Assembly (NCBI GenBank): GCA_903917425.1
Contig: CAIXAQ010000582.1
Span: 1-15,270, forward strand
DNA from: an uncultured Bacteroidales bacterium
GTDB lineage: Bacteria; Bacteroidota; Bacteroidia; Bacteroidales; UBA4417
Direction: 5' to 3'
DNA length: 15,270 nt
The notes beneath the pieces were generated by a model. The model was not told the origin of the DNA. It was given only the letters and a program-made list of their open reading frames with translations, and did no database searches. Of this stretch, positions 1 to 7,800 are shown piece after piece (within the stretch, counting starts at the first letter, position 1; each line of letters starts with the position of its first letter). The position numbers were made by a program, and so were the translations under genes.

Positions 1-2
1 CA

Positions 3-1052
3 GGTCCGAAAGAATATTCAGCCATGAAGCTTACTCTTATGCTTATGGCCGGATCGGCTTTACTGTTTGTAGCAATATTGGGAATTTACTTCTATTCAGC
101 TCCCGCAGGAAGCCAGCTTACGTTTAACCTATTGGAAATCGCTAAGAATCATATCCCTATCGAAATGCAGCGCTTCCTTTTCCCGTTTGCCTTTATCGGA
201 TTCGGTGTACTTGGCGCTTTATTTCCTTTCCACACATGGTCACCCGACGGTCATGCTTCCGCTCCTACCGCTGTATCAATGCTTCACGCAGGCGTACTTA
301 TGAAACTCGGAGGTTATGGTGTTTTTCGCGTTGCTATTTACCTTATGCCTGAAGCTGCTCACGAACAAGCATGGATATTCCTTATTTTAACAGGTATCAG
401 CGTTGTTTACGGCGCATTCGGAGCTGTGGTTCAGAAAGACTTAAAATACATCAACGCGTATTCTTCGGTTAGCCATTGCGGCCTGGTACTTTTCGCGATC
501 TTAATGATGAACCAGACAGCCATGAACGGCGCAGTTATCCAAATGATCTCACACGGTTTAATGACAGCCCTTTTCTTTGCCCTGATCGGCATGATTTACG
601 GCCGTACACATACCCGTTTGATTAATGAAATGGGCGGCTTGATGAAAGTTCTTCCTTTTCTTGGTGTTGTTTATGTTATCGCTGGTTTAGCGTCATTAGG
701 TCTTCCCGGTTTAAGCGGTTTTGTAGCTGAAATGACCATTTTTGTTGGATCTTTCCAGCATACAGATACTTTCCACAGGGTGCTAACCATTGTTGCATGT
801 TCATCCATTGTAATTACGGCAGTGTATATTTTACGTGTTGTCGGAACCTTACTTTTCGGTCCTATCAAGAACGATCACTTCCTGCACCTGAAAGACGCAT
901 TGTGGTTCGAAAGACTTTCAACATTAACACTTCTCTTAGCAATTGCTGCAATTGGTATGGCACCACTCTGGTTGTCGAATATGATCAACTTCAGCCTGGC
1001 ACCAATCGTTGAAAAAATTAACGGAGTTGCAACAGTTGCAGGTCTTTTTTAA
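3..1052 (+). CDS. nuoM: NADH-quinone oxidoreductase subunit M (5' partial)
   Basis: This is the C-terminal 349 codons or so of NuoM, an antiporter-like proton-pumping membrane subunit of respiratory complex I. The reading frame is open to the left window edge, and the residues before the first ATG (GPKEYSAMK) fit mid-protein NuoM sequence, so the true start lies upstream. NuoM is normally about 500 residues. The sequence shows the family core PFHTWSPDGH..APTAVS, the membrane lysine in VLMKLGGYG (codon at 303; E. coli K234 by alignment from memory), the second lysine in QKDLKYINAYSSVSH (codon at 444; K265), and the late glutamate in GFVAEMTIFVGSF (codon at 729; E407). Several hydrophobic helices follow. 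It lies 33 bp upstream of nuoN in the order normal for nuo operons. Nothing in the visible part suggests inactivation. Confidence 0.96.
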   Translation, partial: GPKEYSAMKLTLMLMAGSALLFVAILGIYFYSAPAGSQLTFNLLEIAKNHIPIEMQRFLFPFAFIGFGVLGALFPFHTWSPDGHASAPTAVSMLHAGVLMKLGGYGVFRVAIYLMPEAAHEQAWIFLILTGISVVYGAFGAVVQKDLKYINAYSSVSHCGLVLFAILMMNQTAMNGAVIQMISHGLMTALFFALIGMIYGRTHTRLINEMGGLMKVLPFLGVVYVIAGLASLGLPGLSGFVAEMTIFVGSFQHTDTFHRVLTIVACSSIVITAVYILRVVGTLLFGPIKNDHFLHLKDALWFERLSTLTLLLAIAAIGMAPLWLSNMINFSLAPIVEKINGVATVAGLF

Positions 1053-1085
1053 TCCATTGAATTAATCACACTTTAGATACTCACT

Positions 1086-2513
1086 ATGAGCATATACGAT
1101 TTCATGACAATGCGGCACGAATTAATACTGACATGTTTGGTATTACTAGTTCTCATTATCGATCTGAACCTGAAAAAGAGTCAGAAACACCGCATCATCC
1201 CGATTGCCATTGGATTATTCTTCATCCATACTGTGGTTGGTTTCCTGCCGGCACAAACCGGGGTGCTCTTCGGTGGAATGTATCATACCGACGGTTTAAC
1301 CATCCTGATGAAAAACATCCTGAATGTAGGTGTACTGATCATATTGTTTCAAAGCACAACCTGGCTTAAGAAAGAAGAAAACGGTGAAAAAATCAGCGAA
1401 TTCTTTATCCTTTTGCTGTCGACTCTTGTGGGTATGAATTTTATGATTTCATCGGGCGACTTCCTGATGTTGTACCTTGGCCTTGAACTTGCCACCATTC
1501 CAATGGCAGCGCTGGCAGCTTATACACATCACCAGACACGTTCAGCCGAAGCAGGTATCAAACTTATTTTATCATCGGCGCTTTCATCTGGGATCCTCCT
1601 TTTTGGACTTTCATTGATTTATGGTTCAACCGGATCAATCTATTTTGATACAGTCGGAGCGCTTTATTCCAATGCCCCTATGCAGGTACTGGCGTTTATC
1701 TTTTTCTTTACTGGCATGGCATTCAAAATTTCGCTGGTTCCTTTCCACCTCTGGACTGCCGACGTTTACGAAGGATCACCTGTTAATGTAACATCATATT
1801 TCTCAGTTATTTCAAAAGGAGCATCCGCATTTATCCTCATTATGGTAATGTACACAGTTTTCCACTCCATAGCTTACCTGTGGAAAGATATCGTTTACCT
1901 TATTGCCGTAATGACCATGACAATTGGTAACCTTTTTGCCCTCAGGCAGAAAAACATGAAACGGTTCCTTGCTTTCTCAAGTATTGCACAGGCGGGTTTT
2001 ATTATGCTCGGTATTATTGGCGGCAATAAAATAGGTATGACGGCAACGGTTTACTTCGTACTGGTTTATATTTTTTCCAACCTCGGTGCTTTCGGCGTTA
2101 TTTCGGCTATTTCGGCTAAAACAGGTAAAGAAAGCATGGATGATTACGACGGACTTTATGCTACCAATCCTAAGCTTTCTTTGCTTATGATGCTCAGCGT
2201 ATTCTCACTCGCTGGTATTCCTCCTGTTGCCGGTTTCTTTGGTAAATTCTTCCTGTTCACTTCAGCAGCTTCCGGCGGATATTACTGGCTGGTTTTTATT
2301 GCCGTTCTTAACGCAACCATTTCCTTATATTATTACTTATTGGTAGTAAAAGCCATGTTTATCAATAAAAACGATGCGCCCATTGCCTTTTTCAATAGCG
2401 ATACCATGACTAAAATCGGGTTATTCGCCTGTGCACTTGGTATCTTCGTTATTGGATTCTGGAGCCAGGTTTACGAAATTATTGATGCCGTCACTTATGC
2501 CATTGTTAACTAA
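1086..2513 (+). CDS. nuoN: NADH-quinone oxidoreductase subunit N
   Basis: NuoN is the second of the antiporter-like membrane subunits of complex I and normally the last gene of the nuo operon. The 475-residue length is typical. The protein is almost wholly hydrophobic, with about 13-14 membrane segments. Key proton-path residues are visible: Glu134 in GLELATIP, Lys214 in MAFKISLVPFHLW, and Lys244 in SVISKGASAF. The family motifs MKRFLAFSSIAQAGFIMLG and LAGIPPVAGFFGKFFLF are also present. The ATG start gives the expected short first helix. No Shine-Dalgarno sequence is visible in the 33-bp gap after nuoM, as is common in Bacteroidota. It is presumably co-transcribed with nuoM. No intrinsic terminator is seen directly after the stop. 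Confidence 0.96.
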   Translation: MSIYDFMTMRHELILTCLVLLVLIIDLNLKKSQKHRIIPIAIGLFFIHTVVGFLPAQTGVLFGGMYHTDGLTILMKNILNVGVLIILFQSTTWLKKEENGEKISEFFILLLSTLVGMNFMISSGDFLMLYLGLELATIPMAALAAYTHHQTRSAEAGIKLILSSALSSGILLFGLSLIYGSTGSIYFDTVGALYSNAPMQVLAFIFFFTGMAFKISLVPFHLWTADVYEGSPVNVTSYFSVISKGASAFILIMVMYTVFHSIAYLWKDIVYLIAVMTMTIGNLFALRQKNMKRFLAFSSIAQAGFIMLGIIGGNKIGMTATVYFVLVYIFSNLGAFGVISAISAKTGKESMDDYDGLYATNPKLSLLMMLSVFSLAGIPPVAGFFGKFFLFTSAASGGYYWLVFIAVLNATISLYYYLLVVKAMFINKNDAPIAFFNSDTMTKIGLFACALGIFVIGFWSQVYEIIDAVTYAIVN

Positions 2514-2594
2514 ATGTTGGATGTCGGATGTATGATGTTGGATGTTAGAGATATTTGACAACAATCGTAAATCGTAAATTCGAAATCGTAAATT
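2514..2594. repeat. short tandem low-complexity spacer repeats
   Basis: Immediately after the nuoN stop codon, ATGTTGGATG occurs at 2514-2523 and again at 2535-2544, with a variant ATGTCGGATG between them (2521-2530). A second unit, ATCGTAAATT, follows at 2571-2580 and 2585-2594, with a partial copy (ATCGTAA) at 2564-2570. I recall similar GATGTTGGATG and ATCGTAAAT strings recurring between genes in Bacteroidota genomes, but I cannot verify that here. They form no CRISPR-like array and no strong hairpin. Confidence 0.6.
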
Positions 2595-2632
2595 AAAAGG
2601 AATTTAGAATAAAAAATATCAAACCTGATCTT

Positions 2633-2962
2633 ATGCCACTCAAAGCAAAACATATAGTCGAAGAACTCAACGGACAACGCTGTACAATTGTCGAAAAAGG
2701 AATTGCTTTCTCACGGGTTGATTTCCTGAAAAACCTTTTGGAATTCAACAAATTTGAAGTTGTATTTACCGAAGATAAGAAGGTGACTGAAGATGCTCCT
2801 GCCTTGTTCACGGTTGGTGTAACCGACCTGGTTTTTAACCCGGTTATAGCAGTTTACGAATTAGTCTTAAAAACACCGGATGGCAAAAAAGTTTCTCCCG
2901 CTTACTGGGATCAGAAAACAACAGACAGTGTTGATGAATACTGGGAGTTTAAGGAAAACTAA
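2633..2962 (+). CDS. conserved-looking hypothetical protein, 109 residues
   Basis: A small soluble protein with no signal peptide and no membrane segment. I do not recognise a named family, although it resembles hypothetical proteins I associate with Bacteroidota. Its N-terminus (LKAKHIVEELNGQRCTIVEKG) suggests a β-strand and helix mix. The middle (residues 34-53) suggests an α/β strand-helix alternation. The rest includes the motif VGVTDLVFNPVIAVYEL and ends in an acidic tail. One cysteine (in QRCTIV) is present. Support for it being real comes from its coding-like composition, an ATG start clear of upstream genes, and a strong intrinsic terminator 8 bp after the stop. It could be read through from nuoN, since no terminator separates them, but the 119-bp gap makes that uncertain. 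Confidence 0.8.
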   Translation: MPLKAKHIVEELNGQRCTIVEKGIAFSRVDFLKNLLEFNKFEVVFTEDKKVTEDAPALFTVGVTDLVFNPVIAVYELVLKTPDGKKVSPAYWDQKTTDSVDEYWEFKEN

Positions 2963-2970
2963 GAATTTTG

Positions 2971-2996
2971 AAGCCAGCTGATCGCTGGCTTTTTTT
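2971..2996 (+). terminator. Rho-independent terminator after the 109-residue gene
   Basis: A perfect 8-bp stem, AAGCCAGC (2971-2978) pairing with GCTGGCTT (2984-2991), closes a 5-nt loop (TGATC) and runs into a T tract ending at 2996. It sits 8 bp after the stop codon at 2962 and ends the plus-strand transcript before the convergent regulatory operon. Confidence 0.9.
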
Positions 2997-3020
2997 ATGG
3001 AAAATAAGTAAGGGTTTTCG

Positions 3021-3052
3021 AAAAATAAAAATGAGTTAGAATTCCACTCATT
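3021..3052 (-). terminator. probable terminator of the Fnr-Rrf2 operon
   Basis: Read on the minus strand, AATGAGT (3052-3046) pairs with ACTCATT (3036-3030) around a 9-nt loop. The T-rich run TTTTATTTTT follows (complement of 3021-3030). The stem has only two G-C pairs, so it is weak, but it lies 7 bp beyond the rrf2-family stop codon, where a terminator is expected. Confidence 0.6.
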
Positions 3053-3059
3053 AGGAGTT

Positions 3060-3488
3060 TCATAAATTTTGCTGCCCGTTCCCAATCAGATCCCTTAGGT
3101 TGGTTTCCTGAAGCCTTCTATACGTATAGTCGCGAATATCTTTAAAAACTTTACGCAAGTTGCAGCTTACTTCATCCTTACAGAATTCGCATGGCTGATA
3201 TGCTTTTTCCGAAACGCAGGGCACGAGTGCAATCGGACCTTCGAAATGACGCACAACCTCCGAAAGGTTGATATCCTCCGGTTTGCGTATAAGAAAATAT
3301 CCTCCTGATTTACCGAGTTTACTTCCCAGCATTCCCAATTTCTTAAGGTCGAGTAATATAGCTTCGAGGTAACGCTGCGGAATGTTTTCGCTCCTGGCTA
3401 TATCGCTGATGAGTATGGCGCCGTTGCCGACTTCCCTGGCTAACCGGGTGAGAGCCAGCATGGCATATCTTGTTTTTTGTGACAGCAT
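3060..3488 (-). CDS. Rrf2 family transcriptional regulator with four-cysteine cluster
   Basis: A 142-residue winged helix-turn-helix regulator of the Rrf2 family (IscR, NsrR, RirA and CymR relatives). The N-terminus (LSQKTRYAMLALTRLA) is the family signature. The helix-turn-helix spans roughly residues 25-50 (ISDIARSENIPQRYLEAIL), and the wing motif GKSGGYFL is at 59-66. Cysteines 91, 100, 103 and 109 (spacing C-X8-C-X2-C-X5-C) lie where Fe-S-binding Rrf2 members carry their three ligand cysteines, so a redox, iron or NO-sensing cluster is plausible. Which cysteines would act as ligands is not shown. The gene starts 28 bp after the Crp/Fnr gene on the same strand and is probably co-transcribed with it. 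The specific regulon cannot be read from the sequence. Confidence 0.92.
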   Translation of the reverse strand: MLSQKTRYAMLALTRLAREVGNGAILISDIARSENIPQRYLEAILLDLKKLGMLGSKLGKSGGYFLIRKPEDINLSEVVRHFEGPIALVPCVSEKAYQPCEFCKDEVSCNLRKVFKDIRDYTYRRLQETNLRDLIGNGQQNL

Positions 3489-3516
3489 AGTGTTAAAAGT
3501 TTTGGGAGTCAGATTA

Positions 3517-4215
3517 TCAACCGTGTTTGCTGATTTCGAGAAGCTTTTTGTAATCTTTTATTTCGAGAACCTTACCTTCGAAAGCAATGATTCCTTCTCT
3601 GCTCATTTTCGAAAGAGTCGTAATTACATTCTCATGCGAACAGGCCGCAAATTCTGATATTTCCTTTTTAGTAAACGAAATAGTGAACTTATGGCTTTTA
3701 TAAACATCGTTGGCCAGGTAGAGAATTATATCTGCAATACGACCGTGTACTTGTTTGTGAGCCAGGCTTATAAAATTAAAAATAGCCGATTTAAACATTT
3801 CTGTCGATTCCTCGAACATCATTATAGCGAATTTACCGCTGTTCATCAGCAGTTTTTTCATCGCTTTGCTGTCAATCAGGCAGGCCTCGCATTCTTCCAG
3901 GGCAATCAGCGAGAAAAGGTTAATTTCCTTGAAAAATAAATTGGCTCCTCCTAAAAGGATAGGACCGGTTACAATGGTAAGAATCACACTCTTTCCGGCT
4001 TCATTCTCAAAATTGAATTTCACAATTCCTTTATGAAGATATACCAGGTTGGATGCTTTCGCACCTTGTTTCAGGATGGTTTCTCCTTTTTTGAAAAGCA
4101 GTTGCTGCGAGGTTCTCCTTACAAGTTCAAACTCTTCGGGCGCAATATGCTTGCAGCTTAACTCCCTGAATGTGCATTGGTTGCAGTCGTATCGGCTGTG
4201 GCGGCTATCTGACAT
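3517..4215 (-). CDS. Crp/Fnr family regulator with FNR-type Fe-S cysteines
   Basis: A 232-residue regulator with an N-terminal cysteine motif, a cyclic-nucleotide-binding-type β-roll (about 30-120), a dimer helix (about 130-160) and a C-terminal helix-turn-helix (about 180-205, FTKKEISEFAACSHENVITT). Cysteines 11, 14 and 21 (C-X2-C-X6-C) line up with E. coli FNR C20, C23 and C29. Cys112 in ALEECEACLID aligns with FNR C122, so all four [4Fe-4S] ligands appear to be kept. This predicts oxygen or NO sensing. In the recognition helix Glu195 matches FNR E209, but the positions of S212 and R213 are Ile198 and Thr199, so DNA specificity may differ. An AAGG stretch lies about 5 nt upstream of the ATG. 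It is first in an operon with the Rrf2 gene. Confidence 0.92.
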   Translation of the reverse strand: MSDSRHSRYDCNQCTFRELSCKHIAPEEFELVRRTSQQLLFKKGETILKQGAKASNLVYLHKGIVKFNFENEAGKSVILTIVTGPILLGGANLFFKEINLFSLIALEECEACLIDSKAMKKLLMNSGKFAIMMFEESTEMFKSAIFNFISLAHKQVHGRIADIILYLANDVYKSHKFTISFTKKEISEFAACSHENVITTLSKMSREGIIAFEGKVLEIKDYKKLLEISKHG

Positions 4216-4271
4216 AATTACCTTGCTTTTATTACGTGCAGAATTAAGTGATCAATCTGCACCTGATTTTG

Positions 4272-4279
4272 CAAATGTA
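4272..4279 (-). promoter_or_regulatory. probable -7 element of the Fnr-Rrf2 operon
   Basis: On the minus strand this reads TACATTTG, an exact match to the Bacteroidota -7 consensus TAnnTTTG, about 57 bp upstream of the fnr-like ATG. The -33 element is poor (TTTA at 4297-4300, with 17 nt spacing rather than 19-21), so the promoter may depend on an activator. Confidence 0.45.
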
Positions 4280-4308
4280 CAATTTATCAATGTACATAAA
4301 GTACATTT
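4273..4308. promoter_or_regulatory. candidate operator: three AATGTAC/GTACATT copies
   Basis: AATGTAC occurs at 4274-4280 and 4289-4295, 15 bp apart in direct orientation. GTACATT, its reverse complement, occurs at 4301-4307. The last two form a perfect 7-bp inverted repeat with a 5-bp spacer. The outer pair extends to 8 bp (AAATGTAC at 4273-4280 and GTACATTT at 4301-4308). The cluster covers the probable -7 and -33 regions of the regulator operon, as an autoregulatory site would. No binding protein can be assigned. Confidence 0.4.
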
Positions 4309-4458
4309 AAATAAACTATTATTTCTGATTGTTAAAAATGTGAGTTTAATCTCTGCATTCAGCCTTTGGCTGCATTCCTTATCCATATATTTTCCCAAGT
4401 TTCTGAAAGTAATAAATACTGACTTTTGAATGAATTTTGACAAAGAATGTATAAATTA

Positions 4459-4472
4459 ATGATAAATATCAT
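4459..4472. promoter_or_regulatory. FNR-box-like palindrome
   Basis: ATGATAAATATCAT is a perfect palindrome apart from its 2-nt centre. It contains TGAT-N4-ATCA, matching eight of the ten fixed positions of the E. coli FNR box TTGAT-N4-ATCAA. Its centre is about 65 bp upstream of the start predicted from the promoter at 4495-4525, a common position for class I activation by Crp/Fnr proteins. The surroundings are AT-rich, so a chance palindrome remains possible. Confidence 0.45.
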
Positions 4473-4494
4473 CACTTTGAAAATTTACAAATCC

Positions 4495-4525
4495 TTGATT
4501 TTTTCAAAATAATGAATTATCTTTG
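4495..4525 (+). promoter_or_regulatory. Bacteroidota-type promoter for the surface-protein operon
   Basis: TTG at 4495-4497 is followed after 20 nt by TATCTTTG at 4518-4525, an exact fit to TAnnTTTG. The spacing is within the 19-21 nt usual for the primary sigma factor of Bacteroidota. Transcription would begin near 4530, giving an untranslated leader of about 270 nt before the ATG at 4802. Confidence 0.7.
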
Positions 4526-4529
4526 TGTT

Positions 4530-4801
4530 GCATAGATTTTACAGGTTCACATTCTTGTATGCCTGGTTGTAGTTTCCCCGACTCTGTTTATGCATCCCTG
4601 ATTGGATATACTATATACTTCTGGTTAACTTGCTTCCGGTATAATTAAGTTTTTACTGTCCTATGAAGCAAAATGTATCCATAGAACCGGCGATAGTCGT
4701 TTGTTTTTTAGCCCTCTATCTTTTTTTGGAGATGAAGTTTGCGGAATGTAGCCAGTTCCGCTCGAGTAATTATTTTCCGATTCATCCAAATTCAAATTGT
4801 T
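4530..4801 (+). other. long 5' leader of the surface-protein operon
   Basis: About 270 nt lie between the predicted transcription start and the ATG at 4802 with no convincing gene. A hairpin with a 6-bp stem (GCGGAA at 4741-4746, TTCCGC at 4756-4761) and a 9-nt loop lies about 40 nt before the start codon. A 62-codon frame from an ATG at 4663 runs across the main start and has one hydrophobic stretch, but it lacks a ribosome-binding site. I recognise no riboswitch class. Confidence 0.35.
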
Positions 4802-7800
4802 ATGAAACGATTTCTACTGTTTCTGATTACTTTGTTCCTTGGGGTTGCTGATTTATGGGGAACAACGGTAACTTTCGGCAACGAAACGCTTTTAAGCCGC
4901 AACCGCACAAATGAGTTTTTTTTCGATGCCGGGTTGGGTGATCTTCGCGCGGCACCAAAAACCGGAATTCAGTCCGGTTTTATCAAGGAATGTTATTGCA
5001 ACGAGGCAAGTGCTAACACGGATGCAATTAACCGCAACCCAGGTATTCCGAGCGCTCCTATATGGCCTGAAATAAAGTCGTCTAAAGTTCGAAGCGCATA
5101 TTCTACAGTTCCCTATTTTGAAAATTTTGATGGAGTATCGCCTCCTCAAATTCCGGCTTTGATGACTGTAACCAACGGCAACGGAGATGCTTACTCCTGG
5201 CAGACGTACGCATCAAACCCAAATTCTCCTCCGAATTCGATCTCTATCAGCCAAAATCCGACACTTCCTATGGATGACTGGTTTTTTACTCCTCCCATAA
5301 GTTTAATTGCGGGTACGGCTTATGAAGTAAAATTTCTTTATCGTGCACAGGATCAATCTTTTCCCGAACATTTGAGCGTTTCGTGGGGTGATGCGCCTTC
5401 TTCAGGCGGTATGACCGGCGGCCTTATCTGGGACAATAGCAATATTGTGAACATAACTTATGTAACAGGAAGGGGCATAGTTATTCCATCAGTCGATGGA
5501 CAATACTACTTTGGCTGGCATGGGAGCAGCAATCCCAACATGGCTCGACTTTATGTGGACAATATTTCAGTAACACTCATGCCAGTCCAGTCTGTTCACG
5601 AATTATATACCGATCCATCGATTCAGGAAGGTGATACAGTAAATGTTGTTGGTTTCTATACTAATCCCAACTACTTTTTCATGCTCAATTTTTATGGCGA
5701 CTGGAATAAGGATCAGCCTTTGCCTGCCCAGTCGTACCTTGTACTCGAAGGAAATATGCCCGATGATTCAGCTACAAACGGAGGTTATATTTTAGTGAAA
5801 GGCATTGTTCATTATGTGACAAATCCCAATTCTTATCATTCTGAAGATTCACTGATAATACATCTGAATTCTATACAGGCTCATGTATACTATTCAGGTA
5901 CTGGTTCCGGGCTGAAAGCAGGATACCCGGTAAAAGGACAAAATAATGAATTTGAAATTATTAAGAGTCCTCTTGCCTGTGATTCATGCAAATTTGCAGT
6001 ATTGATCAGCGGGGGCGTTAATGAAGCCAATAACTACAAAAAGTATTGGGAAAACCTGGTTGCATTGTATAAATTTAAAGTTGAAAATGACGGCTATTGT
6101 CCCTCAAATGTTAAAGTACATTATTACAAAGGGGTTGGGAGGGATGGACGGATTCCGGCAGGAAACATTTCGCCGGCAGACAGTGCCAGTATCCATAACA
6201 CATTTAGTTCAGTAGCACAAAAGGTGGCTGGTTGCACGGCAAAAGGAAAGCCCTCCACATTCCAGAAAATGATTACCAATCATGGAGAGGAGGATGGAGA
6301 TATCTGCCTGCTTGACAAAAAGGTACTGAAACCGGGCGAAGTAAAGGATATGGAACAATCAATTATAAATGCATGTTGTTCGAAAATGTACGATGAACTA
6401 CTGGAGTGTTATGCCGGATATACCGTCGATGAAATTAGTACGCTCAATATTTTAAACAAAGCAACGGTTTATGTAAACTCTAATTCGGACACGAATTGCG
6501 GATATAGCCCTCATGATTCGGTTCACCCTTACCTGCAGGCAAAAATCAATATGCTGAAGGCTGGTAGTTCCTATCCCCAAGCTGTGGACTCAGCCCGGAA
6601 AGCCTACCAAAAATACCTTCAGAGACTTTTGACTTATGCACATTGGGCCGCCAATTGGTATCGTAACCATCCTACTCATCCAAAATCCGATAGTCTGCGC
6701 CGCCTATGGGTAAAAGACAGCACTGATTTAGCCAATGCATTGAAAACAACCCGTAATGTTGTCCGATTACCAATGAATAAATTTTGCGAGTGGAAGGAGT
6801 TTGTAATTCCACCCGGGGGACAGCTTGTGCTTGATTTTGAAGGAAATAGTAATAATTGCGGAAATGTTACCATTAATATTATTGACCCGGTAACCGGGGT
6901 TATTAAAGAGATGGTTCTCAATTGGAATATTCCCGGATCGGCGGGCTATTCCCCGGGAAATAAGAAGCGCGTCATTAATGGAGATCCGAATAAATCCACA
7001 ACGGTGAGGGTTCATGACGATAACAACGGACCGGGATACACTCTGACAGGATCATGCAATGCGGTTCGGAATTTAACGCAATCGGTTTCAAATGCATCTT
7101 CTTTCGCCGGGTTTTCGTTTGGTGGCAGCGACGATAGTAGTGAAGAGTTTGCAGTTTTGCACGAGTCTACCGTTTTCTTGCCGGATATCGATCATATTCC
7201 AATGCATCTGAATATGTTGCCGGCATACCTGGGAAGTGGTTTCGTGCAAAATTTCGGCTGTTCTTTCGCTATTAATACTTCAGATCCTTACTGGACAAAT
7301 ATGGAACTCCAGATCGATGTAGCCGAGGTATTAACGCCCGGTAATCTGGTTATAGCCACACCTACTGAAATGCAGACCTATGAATTATTCATTTCCACTC
7401 CGGGAATATACACTGTATCGCTCGGAGATATGACTTTACATGGAGAAGTGGGTCACCTATATTTCAATACTACAGGCGGCAAAAGCAAGGCTCCCTCAGG
7501 TCTGGCATTTTCCTTTGATTCGTGGGCACTGCGCACCTTACATGGTTATTCTTCCAGTAATCTTGACTATGGCGATGCTCCCGACCCGGCATATCCAACC
7601 CTCCTGGCAAGCAATGGTGCAAGGCATACTCTTGATAATTTAACTTATCTTGGAGCGGGTGTTGATGCCGAAACAGATGGATTGCCCGGGGCAGCTTCCA
7701 CTGGGGATGATTTAAATGGGACCGACGATGAGGATGGTGTAACTTTCATGTGGCCGGTATCACCCGGAAATCCCTGCAAGATTAAAGTAAATGCTTCGGT

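Noticed and set aside
2514..2594. CRISPR array
   Set aside because: The units are about 10 bp long, with no regular unique spacers and no cas genes nearby.
4049..4429. 126-codon plus-strand open frame opposite the fnr-like gene and its promoter
   Set aside because: It is antisense to a clearly conserved regulator, and its predicted sequence has no family features.
4437..4465. Sigma-70-like promoter with TTGACA at 4437-4442
   Set aside because: The -10 at normal spacing is poor (TGATAA), and Bacteroidota primary promoters use TAnnTTTG. The promoter at 4495-4525 is a much better fit.
4739..4801. Upstream extension of the giant gene from a TTG codon at 4739
   Set aside because: It would put 21 polar/hydrophobic residues before a clear signal peptide that begins at ATG 4802, and part of it forms the leader hairpin.
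4663..4851. 62-codon frame in the leader, with one hydrophobic stretch
   Set aside because: It has no ribosome-binding site, it overlaps the start of the giant gene in another frame, and I see no similarity to a known leader peptide. It is kept only as a note in the leader entry.
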